Assembly (NCBI GenBank): GCA_947086895.1
Contig: CAMUAR010000005.1
Span: forward strand, 28,330-92,329
Source of the DNA: an uncultured Lachnospiraceae bacterium
Lineage (GTDB): Bacteria > Bacillota > Clostridia > Lachnospirales > Lachnospiraceae
Reading direction: 5' to 3'
DNA: 64,000 nucleotides
Position 1 is the stretch's first letter, and the number at the start of each line of letters is the position of its first letter. This document shows, piece after piece, positions 1-8,680 of this stretch. A program made the translations under genes and the position numbers. The notes under the pieces are model-generated. The model worked only from the letters and a program-made list of their open reading frames with translations. It was not told the DNA's origin and searched no databases.

Positions 1-1468
1 AGGTTTGCGTATCCTTCATCTTCTTCCAGGAAACATTGATGCTCTGGTAACTTCCCGTTGCGGATACATTGTCCGGCTTATCTGGTTTTTTGGTTGGCTT
101 TGGAATCGCAGATACTTCGCTGCCATACCCGCTGCGCCATGTACCATTTACGGACTGAACCTTAATCTTATACTCCTTGTAGTTTTCCAGTTCATCTTCG
201 CCAAGCGAAGCAATCTGAATGGAATTGCCCGCGACGCGCACAGTTGCTTCAGCACCGGTCTCACTGTCCTTTACAGATATTTCATATCCTGTAACATTGA
301 CACATGGATCCCAGCTTACGCTGATCAGCTCGCTGCCTGGAACCGCTGCCACGTTTTGAGGAATATCCATCTGCGGCTCTGGTATTCTGTTCTCCATACC
401 GTTGACAAACTCAACTTTGGAGATCTCTGCAAGCGGACTTGTCTTTTTCATTCCTGTAATTGTCAGCGTGACTCTCTTGACTGCGACCTGACCGCCAAGA
501 TTCAGCACAATATTGCCGTGCTTGTCAAATTCCGCTCTTGCAGTGGAAGATTTTAAGAGATAGGAAACGCCTGCTGTTGCAGGTACCTCTACAATCTGAT
601 CCTGACCATTTTCCACATAGGTAATGGAAATCACTGCATCGCTGATTGAATTGTCACCTGCGGTCTCAATTACCATACCGTCGGCAACTGTGGCAGCCTC
701 TCCAGAAACACCGATCTCAAAATCGAGAGAAACCGGATTTTGTTTTGAAATATCGCCGCCAAACGCCGGCTTAACTTTAACGCTTGCTTCATTTTTCAAA
801 AGCCCGTTTAAGTCGCCTTCCACTTTTGTATTTTCTCCTTCTTTCGGCACAATCACCGAGGCTGGTACAAAAGTCTCGATGCTTGCTAAAGTATCCCCGG
901 ATACTTGATATCCTTTTGTAAAATACTCCAGATCCACAAGATTCACTACACCATCTCCGTTTAAATCCATCAGAGCATTTGTACTTCCCTGATCAATGGC
1001 GTCCACAAGCAGTTTTCTGTCGGTCTCATCAATCTTGCCGTTGCCGTCAACATCACCGATCAAAAGAACGCCCGGATGCAGCGCCCCTTTGCTGTAATTT
1101 AGACCGCCGAGGAAACCTGTTGCCAGATTAACGTCCAACCCCTGTGTGCCAACGTCGAGCTGCTGTGTGTAGTCTGCGAAACCAGCCGCCTTCAGGCCAA
1201 GCGTGTACGTTCCTGCTGCCAGATGCTCGAAACTAGCACTGGAACTGTCCGCGCCAAGCGTAATGGTATCGCTGAGGGTCGTGCCGTTCCCCTCAAGGCT
1301 GACGGTAAAGTCAACCTGCTTTTTCAGGATAAGCCCGGAGGCAATGGATACATCTACCTGCCCTGTGCCTGCCCCGGCAGCGTTTCCGCTGCCTGCTTCG
1401 GCGGCATTTACGGTCTGACCCTGCAGAGCCAGTGTTGCCGCCAGAAAGAATGCCATCTTTCTTTTCAT
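1..1468 (-). CDS. Secreted dockerin / fibronectin type III protein (C-terminus outside window)
   Basis: About 489 codons are visible and the frame is still open at base 1, so the gene is partial only because the window ends. It starts at ATG 1468 behind GGAGAA and opens with a signal peptide (basic MKRK, hydrophobic core, cleavage near VNAAEA). A beta-rich segment (about 30-110) resembles a PEGA/SpaA-like fold. A dockerin-like pair of calcium loops follows (GDVDGNGKIDETD near 136, MDLNGDGVVNLVD near 167). Next comes a discoidin-like beta region, one fibronectin type III domain from about 365, and the start of a second (INVSWKK). A role at the cell surface in carbohydrate or matrix binding is inferred. 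Dockerins are usually C-terminal, so this internal position is odd. No catalytic domain is seen in the visible part. Confidence 0.85.
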   Translation of the reverse strand, partial: MKRKMAFFLAATLALQGQTVNAAEAGSGNAAGAGTGQVDVSIASGLILKKQVDFTVSLEGNGTTLSDTITLGADSSSASFEHLAAGTYTLGLKAAGFADYTQQLDVGTQGLDVNLATGFLGGLNYSKGALHPGVLLIGDVDGNGKIDETDRKLLVDAIDQGSTNALMDLNGDGVVNLVDLEYFTKGYQVSGDTLASIETFVPASVIVPKEGENTKVEGDLNGLLKNEASVKVKPAFGGDISKQNPVSLDFEIGVSGEAATVADGMVIETAGDNSISDAVISITYVENGQDQIVEVPATAGVSYLLKSSTARAEFDKHGNIVLNLGGQVAVKRVTLTITGMKKTSPLAEISKVEFVNGMENRIPEPQMDIPQNVAAVPGSELISVSWDPCVNVTGYEISVKDSETGAEATVRVAGNSIQIASLGEDELENYKEYKIKVQSVNGTWRSGYGSEVSAIPKPTKKPDKPDNVSATGSYQSINVSWKKMKDTQT

Positions 1469-1510
1469 GTTGCATTTCTCCTTTTTGTTTTGTCGCACGA
1501 AAAAGTTGCA

Positions 1511-1565
1511 CCAAATGTTCCCAATTTGGCACTTTAATTATACCAGAATGCACAAATAATTTCAA
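1511..1565 (-). promoter_or_regulatory. Promoter of dockerin gene with downstream dyad
   Basis: The minus strand shows TTGAAA (1560-1565), a 17-bp spacer and TATAAT (1537-1542) with an upstream TG, a near-ideal sigma-A extended -10 promoter. Just downstream lies a short dyad, CCAAAT/ATTTGG (1511-1516 and 1524-1529), at about +8 to +26, which could be an operator or leader stem. Confidence 0.75.
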
Positions 1566-1570
1566 TATAA

Positions 1571-1700
1571 AAAGTAAAACAAACCCTTATTACATTATGT
1601 AACAATAACGGTCTTTATTTTAATAATTTATTTATATATTTATTAAAAAATAAATTTATATATTTATTTTATTTTTCTTTTTAGTCGCAATGCGAATAAT
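1571..1700. repeat. AT-rich intergenic stretch with short direct repeat
   Basis: This stretch between the dockerin promoter and the prfA terminator is almost pure A/T. TTTATATATTTATT occurs twice (1631-1644 and 1655-1668, 24-bp period). I see no credible coding frame here. It may act as an UP-element or curved DNA upstream of the dockerin promoter. The rest of the gap to 1877 holds nothing I can name. Confidence 0.5.
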
Positions 1701-1877
1701 TTTTTCAGTAACTATTTTAGTATTTTTATGTATTGTAGTCGTGTTTTATACTGTCAGATTTGTATTTTAATTTTTCACATCACAGTAATAGCTCTTTGTC
1801 GTGTTGCATCCTGCCAAATCAAACAGAAAAGATTTCGCATTCGCTTGCTTTGCAGGCAATTTTTCTCAGATATAAAA

Positions 1878-1931
1878 AATACCTTTAAAGTAACTGATTT
1901 TTATATTTCATCGGTCTACTTTAAAGGTATT
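1878..1931 (-). terminator. Terminator of the prfA operon
   Basis: A perfect 15-bp inverted repeat (1878-1892 with 1917-1931, 24-nt loop) lies 37 bp beyond the prfA stop. On the minus strand it is followed by TTTTTTATA, as expected for an intrinsic terminator. Confidence 0.8.
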
Positions 1932-1967
1932 ATATGAAACTGAAATAAGATGTTCGACAAACTGCTT

Positions 1968-3047
1968 TTACTCTTCTGCCATACTCGCTAATTTTGCAGC
2001 TTGGTCCGCGGTGATACATGCATCGATAATCTCCTCGATATCTCCATCCATCACTTTGTCAAGTTTATAGATTGTCAGCCCAATGCGGTGGTCAGTCAAT
2101 CGTCCCTGCGGAAAATTGTATGTTCTGATTTTCTCAGAACGGTCGCCTGTACCGACCTGGGATTTTCTTGCCGCCGCTTCCGCATCATGCGCCTTTTCAA
2201 GTTCTAATTCATAGAGTCTTGACCTTAAAACTTTTAACGCTTTGTCCCTGTTTTTCAGCTGGGATTTTTCATCCTGACATGAAATCACAATGCCTGTCGG
2301 AATATGTGTAAGTCTTACTGCGGAGTCTGTAGTATTTACGCACTGACCACCATTTCCAGAAGCACGGAACACATCAAATTTACAATCATTTAAATCAAGT
2401 TGTACATCGACTTCCTCCGCTTCCGGCATAATTGCAACGGTTGCCGTCGAAGTGTGAATGCGTCCGCCGGATTCTGTTACAGGGATGCGCTGCACGCGGT
2501 GAACGCCGCTCTCATATTTCAATCTTGAATATGCGCCGTTTCCCTCAATCATAAAAATAACTTCTTTGCAGCCGCCGATTCCGCTCTCATTTAAATTCAT
2601 CATATCAATCTTCCAGCGCTTTGTCTCGGCGTACTTACAGTACATACGAAACAATTCCGCCGCAAACAGCGCTGCTTCGTCGCCGCCTGCGCCTGCACGT
2701 ATCTCAACAATCACGTTTTTTTCATCATTCGGGTCTTTTGGAAGCAGCAAAACTTTTAATTGCTGCTCTAATTTTTCAACTTCCGTCTTATTTTCAGCCA
2801 GCTCTTCCTTCGCCAGCTCCCGCAGCTCCTCGTCGCCTTCCTCCTCAAGCATAGCAAGGCTGTCCTCTATATTTTGCTTTGCCTGCTTATATTTTCGAAA
2901 TGTCTCAACAACCTCTCCAAGATCATTTTGTTCTTTCATCAACTTTCGAAAACGGTTTGTGTCATTCGCCACTGTCGGCTCGTTCAGTTCCGCCTGCAGT
3001 TCCTCGTAACGGCGTTCTGTATCTTCCAACCGATCAAATATTTCCAT
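1968..3047 (-). CDS. prfA: Peptide chain release factor 1
   Basis: Class I release factor that reads UAA and UAG and triggers peptidyl-tRNA hydrolysis; 359 residues, normal for RF1. The stop-codon recognition tripeptide PVT is at 189-191 and the catalytic GGQ loop at 233-235 ([12 protein letters not shown]). PxT rather than SPF marks it as RF1, not RF2. I chose ATG 3047 because AGGAAATT precedes it and the product begins MEIFDRLED as in the family; a longer frame to 3089 lacks a good ribosome binding site. It lies 130 bp after prmC, whose product methylates the GGQ glutamine, so substrate and enzyme are encoded together. A stem-loop sits just upstream of the start. Confidence 0.97.
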   Translation of the reverse strand: MEIFDRLEDTERRYEELQAELNEPTVANDTNRFRKLMKEQNDLGEVVETFRKYKQAKQNIEDSLAMLEEEGDEELRELAKEELAENKTEVEKLEQQLKVLLLPKDPNDEKNVIVEIRAGAGGDEAALFAAELFRMYCKYAETKRWKIDMMNLNESGIGGCKEVIFMIEGNGAYSRLKYESGVHRVQRIPVTESGGRIHTSTATVAIMPEAEEVDVQLDLNDCKFDVFRASGNGGQCVNTTDSAVRLTHIPTGIVISCQDEKSQLKNRDKALKVLRSRLYELELEKAHDAEAAARKSQVGTGDRSEKIRTYNFPQGRLTDHRIGLTIYKLDKVMDGDIEEIIDACITADQAAKLASMAEE

Positions 3048-3052
3048 AATTT

Positions 3053-3078
3053 CCTCGCATTCTGCCGCGTAAGCGGCA
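3053..3078 (-). promoter_or_regulatory. Stem-loop plus AGAATGCGAGG leader before prfA
   Basis: TGCCGC-TTAC-GCGGCA hairpin (3063-3078) runs directly into AGAATGCGAGG (3053-3063), which carries the ribosome binding site for prfA. Similar modules precede tsf (14208-14233) and the DUF6115 gene (16483-16506). Confidence 0.5.
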
Positions 3079-3177
3079 TTTTCAATCAAAGGAACTTTGG
3101 GCTGCGCAGCAGCACAAATTCCAAGGTTGAAAATTTTTAATTTTCAATCTTATCCCTCCCGTTACAGTTTCCTGCAA

Positions 3178-4014
3178 CTATTTCTGGTTATCTTTTTTTG
3201 CGGATATTACACGGTCAAGTCCCGCGTAATCCTTTGTTACTTTTATCCCACCAAATCCACCGCCCAAAAGCAGCTCTGTAACTTCTGCCGCCTGACGGCT
3301 GCCAATCTCAAAAAACAGCTGTCCTCCCAGCTTTAAATACTTTGATGCTTCCGCGATAATTTTTTTGTAAAAGTAAAGACCATCCGCCATTCCATCCAGT
3401 GCCATTCTCGGCTCATGACAACGCACTTCTGGCATTAAAGTTTCAATTTCTTCGCTTTTAATATACGGCGGGTTGGAAACAATAATATCAAACGTTTTAT
3501 TCACAGGCTCAAATAAATCTCCCTGCAAAAATTCTACCAGGACACCGCAATGCTTCGCGTTCTTTTTTGCAACTGCAAGCGCTCCTTCTGAAAGATCACA
3601 GCCGCAGGCATACGTTAAGTTTCCAAACTTTGCAAGGCTGATAATAATACAACCAGAACCTGTACAAAGGTCAAGAACACTTTTTTCACTGCAGCAGCTA
3701 AGTACTTCCTCGACAAGCCGCTCGGTATCTTGTCTTGGAATCAGCACATCTGGAGTTACAAAAAATTCCAGCCCCATAAATTCCTGCATGCCTGTCAAAT
3801 ATTGCAGAGGTATACGCTTTGCGCGCTCTTCAACAAGCTTATCAAAATACGCCTGCTGTTTTTCCTGAAACGGCAGCCCCCCGTCAAACAGCAAATCTGC
3901 TTGTCCAAGTCCAGTCACAAAATAAAACAAATACTTTGCGGTAATCTCTGCCTCCTCAACTCCTGAAGCTGCAAGTCGCACCTCGGCGGCTTTTACTGCC
4001 TCTCTTCTTGTCAT
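3178..4014 (-). CDS. prmC: Release factor glutamine N5-methyltransferase PrmC (HemK)
   Basis: S-adenosylmethionine-dependent enzyme that methylates the glutamine of the GGQ loop in release factors; 278 residues, typical. An N-terminal helical substrate-binding domain (about 1-75) is followed by a Rossmann methyltransferase domain with the SAM motif VLDLCTGSGC (113-122), the family signature IPRQDTE (92-98) and the active-site NPPY (181-184). Its start overlaps the end of the upstream DUF1385 gene by four bases (ATGA), so the two are translationally coupled, and prfA follows. The C-terminus is ordinary and no key residue is missing. Confidence 0.96.
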   Translation of the reverse strand: MTRREAVKAAEVRLAASGVEEAEITAKYLFYFVTGLGQADLLFDGGLPFQEKQQAYFDKLVEERAKRIPLQYLTGMQEFMGLEFFVTPDVLIPRQDTERLVEEVLSCCSEKSVLDLCTGSGCIIISLAKFGNLTYACGCDLSEGALAVAKKNAKHCGVLVEFLQGDLFEPVNKTFDIIVSNPPYIKSEEIETLMPEVRCHEPRMALDGMADGLYFYKKIIAEASKYLKLGGQLFFEIGSRQAAEVTELLLGGGFGGIKVTKDYAGLDRVISAKKDNQK

Positions 4015-5279
4015 TCCTTTTTATCCTTCTCATCCTCGGATTTACTGTTATAAACAAAATAGCGGTCCAAAGCGCGCAGAATATCATCGTCCTCGTCATG
4101 CACATTGTATATTGTATCTGTATTATAACCAGCATGAACTTTCTTTTTCATTGTTTCTTGATTCTCTTTCGCTGCTGCGGCAAGCTCTTCCTCGTCGCCT
4201 GGTCTGTCTGCAAAAAGATGGTCAAGGGAAGTCAGCTCGCTCTTTCCTCCGCCCAATTCTTCCACGGTAGCTGTCGAGACGGCTTTATCAACATCTGGTT
4301 TCTCAATCTGCTCCGGCTTTTTATTCTCCGCCTGCTTTTTCTTTCCCTTACTTCTTTTCAAGTACTTCGCAATTCCTTCCTGTTCTTGATAAGCACGCCA
4401 GTCAAACACGGACTCTACGGCTGCAATCCCAGTTTCAATCATAGAATCGTCAGGCTCTTTTGTTGTCAAACCCTGCAGCAAAAGTCCCGGCTTACTCAAC
4501 AAAACCACCACTTTATTTTCACTGTTTCCTGCCAGTCGGATAAACTCATAAGAAATCCCTGCAATCAACGGCACAAGCACAATGCGAAGCACATATCGCA
4601 TCCATGCTGTCTCAACCCGGATAAACATAAACAGAACAAAACTCACAAGCATAACAACAAGCATAAAACTTGTGCCGCAGCGCTTGTGACAGCGGCTCTG
4701 CCGTCTTACATTCGCCACAGTCAGCTCCTCGCCGCGCTCTATGCAGTTGATACATTTATGTTCAGCTCCATGATACATAAAAACCCGCTTAATATCATTT
4801 AGCCTAGAAATCAACGCTACGTAAACCACAAACATCAAAATACGCAGCACGCCTTCGAAAAGCAGCTGCACAGTTTCTGAACCAGCCAGCTTTCCAAGAA
4901 TACTTGAGATTGCTAACGGAAACAAAATAAATACAACAACTGCCATAAGAATCGATAATATAACCACTCCAACATCTGCAAATGCCTCTTTTGTCTTTGA
5001 ACCTTTCTTCGCTGGCTCTTTTTCTTCCTGCTCTTCGCTGGCTAGACCAGCAGACCAAGTAAGCGTCCGAATTCCAAGCACCAAAGACTCCACAAATGCC
5101 GCCATCCCTCGAAATACTGGCAATTTAAACAGTTGGATTCGTTCACTGACACTGTGAAATTCATCTGTCTTGACTTCTACCTTGTTATCCGGCTTTCTGA
5201 CTGCGACTGAGTAGCGACTGCCATTTTTCATCATTATGCCCTCAAGCACTGCCTGCCCGCCAATTCCCGATGACTTCAT
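4011..5279 (-). CDS. DUF1385 family membrane protein (YqhQ-like) with extended C-terminus
   Basis: 422 residues. The N-terminal half matches the DUF1385/YqhQ pattern: GGQAVLEGIMMKNG near residue 8, two or more hydrophobic stretches (about 100-135 and 205-245), and the conserved YHGAEHKCINCIE segment near 165. Biochemical function is unknown for the family; the His/Glu/Cys-rich motif could bind metal, which is inference. The C-terminal part (about 290-422) is a charged, low-complexity tail rich in Lys and Glu that the core family lacks. It starts at ATG 5279 behind GGAAGGAGAA and is translationally coupled to prmC, an arrangement common in Clostridia. Confidence 0.85.
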   Translation of the reverse strand: MKSSGIGGQAVLEGIMMKNGSRYSVAVRKPDNKVEVKTDEFHSVSERIQLFKLPVFRGMAAFVESLVLGIRTLTWSAGLASEEQEEKEPAKKGSKTKEAFADVGVVILSILMAVVVFILFPLAISSILGKLAGSETVQLLFEGVLRILMFVVYVALISRLNDIKRVFMYHGAEHKCINCIERGEELTVANVRRQSRCHKRCGTSFMLVVMLVSFVLFMFIRVETAWMRYVLRIVLVPLIAGISYEFIRLAGNSENKVVVLLSKPGLLLQGLTTKEPDDSMIETGIAAVESVFDWRAYQEQEGIAKYLKRSKGKKKQAENKKPEQIEKPDVDKAVSTATVEELGGGKSELTSLDHLFADRPGDEEELAAAAKENQETMKKKVHAGYNTDTIYNVHDEDDDILRALDRYFVYNSKSEDEKDKKE

Positions 5280-5321
5280 CCGAATCGTTCTCCTTCCTTA
5301 CTATAAACCCGCCAAAAACCG

Positions 5322-5430
5322 AAAATTTATCACGCGGCGCCCGCGTATTTAAAAATAGGCTGAGATTATTTTTTCCATAACCTCAACCTCTTTCCCGCCC
5401 GTATGCAAAAAAACCGCCTTTTCGCAGTCT
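5322..5430 (-). terminator. Tandem terminator hairpins after rpmE
   Basis: Two intrinsic terminators lie between rpmE and the DUF1385 gene. First, ACTGC-GAAAAG-GCGGT followed by seven T (5407-5430). Second, a 12-bp stem with 7-nt loop (5358-5388) followed by TATTTTT. A third GC-rich hairpin, ACGCGG-GCG-CCGCGT, sits near 5331-5345 without a T-run. Together they insulate the prfA operon from rpmE. Confidence 0.7.
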
Positions 5431-5454
5431 GCTTAAAGGGTACACCATATAAAA

Positions 5455-5661
5455 CTACTTATTGTTTAAACCGTATCTGCGGTTAAACTTATCAATCGCA
5501 CCGCGCACTGTTGCAGCTTTCTGCTGACCCGTATAGAACGGATGGCACTTAGAGCATATTTCTACATGGATCTCCGGCTTTGTCGAACCAGTCACAAACT
5601 CATTGCCACAGTTGCAGGTAACCTTTGCCTGGAAATATTTCGGCTGAATGGACTCTCTCAT
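5455..5661 (-). CDS. rpmE: 50S ribosomal protein L31, zinc-type
   Basis: 68-residue ribosomal protein of the large subunit. It carries the zinc-binding cysteines CNC and CSKC, which define the zinc-containing type A form, and the family segment [15 protein letters not shown] start it at ATG 5661 behind AAAGGGG; the same frame extends to 5715 but only through leader sequence that forms a hairpin. It has its own promoter (5813-5841) and is followed by strong terminators, so it is monocistronic. The hairpin in its leader may be an L31 autoregulatory structure. Confidence 0.97.
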   Translation of the reverse strand: MRESIQPKYFQAKVTCNCGNEFVTGSTKPEIHVEICSKCHPFYTGQQKAATVRGAIDKFNRRYGLNNK

Positions 5662-5681
5662 TTTTATACCCCTTTCCTGTA

Positions 5682-5703
5682 TATCGCGGGCTTGTCCGCG
5701 ATA
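5682..5703 (-). promoter_or_regulatory. rpmE leader hairpin, possible L31 autoregulatory leader
   Basis: TATCGCGG-ACAAGC-CCGCGATA forms a perfect 8-bp stem about 8 nt upstream of the rpmE Shine-Dalgarno. A second small stem, ATATCG/CGATAT, lies further upstream near 5768-5790. Ribosomal leader motifs for L31 are known from Firmicutes, so feedback control by L31 is plausible but not shown. Confidence 0.5.
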
Positions 5704-5812
5704 CTGCTCCGGCAAGAAACCTGGGAATTTTCTCCTCCAGACTTTTCACCCCGCATTATCCTTTTATATATCGATTTCTAACCGATATACCTGATTTTTA
5801 AACAGCTTTTTG

Positions 5813-5841
5813 ATTATAACATACCATGTCAAACTTTGCAA
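5813..5841 (-). promoter_or_regulatory. rpmE promoter
   Basis: Minus-strand TTGCAA (5836-5841), 17-bp spacer, TATAAT (5813-5818). It lies just beyond the stop of the histidine kinase gene and gives an rpmE leader of about 145 nt. Confidence 0.7.
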
Positions 5842-5866
5842 TACCCAATCAAAATTTTCCCATCCG

Positions 5867-6856
5867 TTATACAATGCTTTTGTATATTCGAATACGAAAA
5901 CAAGCTCCGCCTTCTCTTTTGTTCTCTGCATGTACCGTGCCGTTCTGCGATGCGACAATCGCCTGAGTCAGCGCCAGCCCAATACCGACGCTTTGACTGC
6001 CCGAATTTTTACCTTTAAAAAATCGCTCAAATAGATGTGGCAGCTCGTCCTCACCAATGCCCGCGCCGTTGTCCGATATCGAAATCTCCGTGTAAATCGC
6101 GTTCTCCATTCCCTCCACGGTAATTGTACCGCCTTCTTTTGTATGTTCCATACAGTTTTTCAATACATTGCTTATCGCTTCTACACTCCATGCAAAGTCT
6201 CCGATAAATCCCGCATCTTTTGCAATTTTTGCAGTATCCAGCTGCTGCCCTCGCAGTTCAAACGGTATCAAAAACGGCTCCGCAGCCGCTTTGACAAGCG
6301 CGGTCAAAGACACTCTCTCCGACGCAAATTCAATCGTTCTTGCATCTAACTTCGACAATTTTAAAAGTGCTTCGATCAGCCACTCCATCCGCGCGGTAAG
6401 CTGCCTTGCCTGCTGGACTTCCTGTCCTGTATTTTTGCCGGAAGTAAGCGAGGCAAGATTTAAATTCAATGCAGTCAACGGTGTTCGGATCTGATGGGAA
6501 ATATCCGCAATGGAATCCGCCAAAAATCTCTTTTCTTTTACAAGCTGTTCCGCCTGCGTTTTCAACGTATCTGTAACCTTCGCAAGCTCACTTGCAAGAA
6601 TCGCAAGTTCCCCCTCCTCATAATTGTTAAACCGCACCCCATAATCTCCATGCAAAAGCTTGTCAAGGTCACACGAAAGTTCTTTCAGCCGCCGAACTCG
6701 AATTTTTATTGTGACAGCAAATGCAATGCCAAACGCAGCCGAGATAAAAAATACAAGCACCGCCGCATTGCGCGAAACAAAAAATCCTGCTGCCACACCT
6801 GTTGCAGCAATTATGAAAAATAAAATTAATTCCCTGCGAATATCCTGATCTTTCAT
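5867..6856 (-). CDS. Two-component sensor histidine kinase
   Basis: 329-residue membrane kinase that autophosphorylates and passes phosphate to the response regulator encoded just upstream (37-bp gap). Two transmembrane helices (about 10-28 and 32-50) are joined by a very short loop, so there is no extracellular sensor domain. Then come a HAMP-like linker, the H-box with phospho-acceptor His121 (DISHQIRTPLTAL), the N-box (NVLKNCMEH), DNGAGIG, FERFFKG and GIGLAL ATP-binding motifs. Kinases of this shape in Firmicutes usually sense cell-envelope stress through a partner ABC transporter, but no transporter is adjacent, so the signal is unknown. Confidence 0.92.
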   Translation of the reverse strand: MKDQDIRRELILFFIIAATGVAAGFFVSRNAAVLVFFISAAFGIAFAVTIKIRVRRLKELSCDLDKLLHGDYGVRFNNYEEGELAILASELAKVTDTLKTQAEQLVKEKRFLADSIADISHQIRTPLTALNLNLASLTSGKNTGQEVQQARQLTARMEWLIEALLKLSKLDARTIEFASERVSLTALVKAAAEPFLIPFELRGQQLDTAKIAKDAGFIGDFAWSVEAISNVLKNCMEHTKEGGTITVEGMENAIYTEISISDNGAGIGEDELPHLFERFFKGKNSGSQSVGIGLALTQAIVASQNGTVHAENKREGGACFRIRIYKSIV

Positions 6857-6893
6857 AAAATTTTTACTTAACTTTCCCTATATTTTCACTGTC

Positions 6894-7559
6894 TTATGCG
6901 CGGTAGCCAAGCCCGCGCACGGTCTTGATGCGTTCTGGCTTCGCAGGATCATCCTCTATTTTCTCCCGCAAGCGTTTTATGTAGACCGTCAGCGTATTAT
7001 CATTCACAAATTCCCCCGCCATATCCCACATTTCCGAGAGCAATCTCTCGCGTGTCAATACCTGCCCTTTGTTTTGGCAAAATAATAAAAGCAACCGATA
7101 TTCCAGCGCAGAAAGCGCAAGTTCTTGTCCATCTTTTACAACTACCGCCTTGTTGGTATCAACACGGACTCCATAAAAATCCATAATGCTCTGCCCTCGC
7201 CCAGTGCGCCGAAGCACGGCGCGTATTCTGGAGACAAGTTCTCTTGGCCGGAATGGTTTGCGGATATAATCCTCCGCTCCCATATCAAATCCCGCAACCA
7301 CGCTGTACTCATCCCCCGAAGCAGTCAGAAAAATAACAGGCAAATTATATTCCTGTCTCAGCGCGCCGCAGAGGGAGAAGCCATTGCCATCCTCAAGAGA
7401 AATATCGAGAAGCGCCAAATCAAAACTTTTCTTTTCCAAAAGTTCCCTCGCCGCACGTTGTCCTGACACACAAGCAGCTGCAAAACCTTCTTGTGTCAGA
7501 AACGCATAAAGACTTTGAGAAATCATTTTATCATCTTCAACAAGCAAGATTCGCTCCAT
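6894..7559 (-). CDS. OmpR/PhoB-family response regulator
   Basis: 221 residues: receiver domain (1-115) with acidic pocket E8/D9/D10, phospho-acceptor Asp52 (LALLDISLEDG), conserved Thr (FLTAS) and Lys (EDYIRKPF). A winged-helix DNA-binding domain (about 125-221) ends in the family signature TVRGLGYRA. It starts at ATG 7559 after GGAGGAGG. It is first in a two-gene operon with the histidine kinase. Targets cannot be told from the window. Confidence 0.94.
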   Translation of the reverse strand: MERILLVEDDKMISQSLYAFLTQEGFAAACVSGQRAARELLEKKSFDLALLDISLEDGNGFSLCGALRQEYNLPVIFLTASGDEYSVVAGFDMGAEDYIRKPFRPRELVSRIRAVLRRTGRGQSIMDFYGVRVDTNKAVVVKDGQELALSALEYRLLLLFCQNKGQVLTRERLLSEMWDMAGEFVNDNTLTVYIKRLREKIEDDPAKPERIKTVRGLGYRA

Positions 7560-7660
7560 CCAAACCTCCTCCCATCCGCAGCTAACCTACATATAACTTT
7601 TTTAATATTCTTTTCTGTGCTGCATTTAGATCAAAATACTTTGCTCAGCCAAGTTGCTTT

Positions 7661-8614
7661 TTATTTATTTCGCAGATATTCCGCTGCGGATATCGCTGCA
7701 TTTGCGCCGTCTGAAACAGCGGTAATCACCTGGCGAAGCTGCTTTGTTCTGACATCTCCGGCAGCAAAAAAGCCATCCTTATTTGTCCGCCCAGTCTCAT
7801 CAGCCACAATATAACCCGATTCATCCAGCGCGACAATTTCCTTTACGCATTCTGTCTCAGGAATCATCCCAACTGCAATAAATATTCCCGACACAGCCAG
7901 ACAACGTCCATCGGCAAGAGCGACCGATTGAACTCTTTTGTCTCCCAAAATTTCTTTGATCACCGCGCTGGTAATGATCTCCACATTTTCTTTTTGCCGC
8001 AATTTTTCTAATGTTGCGGCGGCGCCGCGGAATTTATCCCTGCGGTGAACAAGATATACTTTCTCACATAGTTCCGATAAATAGAGCGCATCGTCGAGCG
8101 CGGTGTCTCCGCCTCCCGCAACCACAACCGACTTGCCGCGGTAAAACGCCCCGTCACAGACAGCGCAATACGACACGCCCCTGCCGCCGAACTCCTCCTC
8201 CCCAGGCACGCCCAGATGACGGTGTTTTGCACCGGCAGCATAAATGATCGCCCGCGCCTTCTGTACCTCTCCATTGGAAAGTTTTACAATCCAACAATCG
8301 CAATCCCTGCTTTTTTCAAACCTGCATACTTCGCCTTCCAAAAACGGGACATCAAATTCCTGTGCATGACTGCGAAATACTTCGCCCATCTCATAGCCGT
8401 TCATTCCCGGAAGCCCCAAATAGTTATCTACTCTTCCGCTCTCCGCCACCTGGCCAGTACCCATATACATCTTTTCTACAACTTTTACAGACATACTGGC
8501 GCGCTTTGCATAGACTGCGGCGGACAGTCCCGCCGGACCGCTTCCGACCACCAGCACGTCAAGTGTTCTTTTTGCCGACTCTTCTTGTATTATATTTTTT
8601 GTTTCACCCTGCAT
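7661..8614 (-). CDS. trxB: Thioredoxin reductase (NADPH)
   Basis: 317-residue flavoprotein that reduces thioredoxin with NADPH. FAD-binding GSGPAGLSAA is at 24-33, the redox-active pair CAVC at 150-153, the NADPH-binding GGGDTA at 167-172, and the C-terminal FAD motif GDVRTKQLRQ near 280. The usual length supports a start at ATG 8614 behind GAAGGGA; the frame extends to 8683 but that part is low-complexity leader. It is a stand-alone gene between the serine acetyltransferase and the two-component system. A homologous flavoprotein using another donor cannot be excluded, but the CxxC and both dinucleotide folds are intact. Confidence 0.93.
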   Translation of the reverse strand: MQGETKNIIQEESAKRTLDVLVVGSGPAGLSAAVYAKRASMSVKVVEKMYMGTGQVAESGRVDNYLGLPGMNGYEMGEVFRSHAQEFDVPFLEGEVCRFEKSRDCDCWIVKLSNGEVQKARAIIYAAGAKHRHLGVPGEEEFGGRGVSYCAVCDGAFYRGKSVVVAGGGDTALDDALYLSELCEKVYLVHRRDKFRGAAATLEKLRQKENVEIITSAVIKEILGDKRVQSVALADGRCLAVSGIFIAVGMIPETECVKEIVALDESGYIVADETGRTNKDGFFAAGDVRTKQLRQVITAVSDGANAAISAAEYLRNK

Positions 8615-8680
8615 TGTATTTTTCCCTTCTGTGAATTTAAAAAAAATTTTTAAAGCACTTCTGAAAACTTTAAAATCAAA

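Noticed and set aside
3079..3150. 21-codon TTG frame in the prmC-prfA gap
   Set aside because: A Shine-Dalgarno-like GGGAGGG is present but the product is Cys-rich without features and overlaps a stem; not enough to call a gene.
4008..4802. Plus-strand open frame of 264 residues over the DUF1385 gene
   Set aside because: Mirror of a conserved minus-strand gene; Cys/His/Lys-rich composition is typical of antisense translation.
5813..5836. TTGACA only 8 bp from TATAAT upstream of rpmE
   Set aside because: Spacing too short for a promoter; the TTGCAA 17 bp away fits better.
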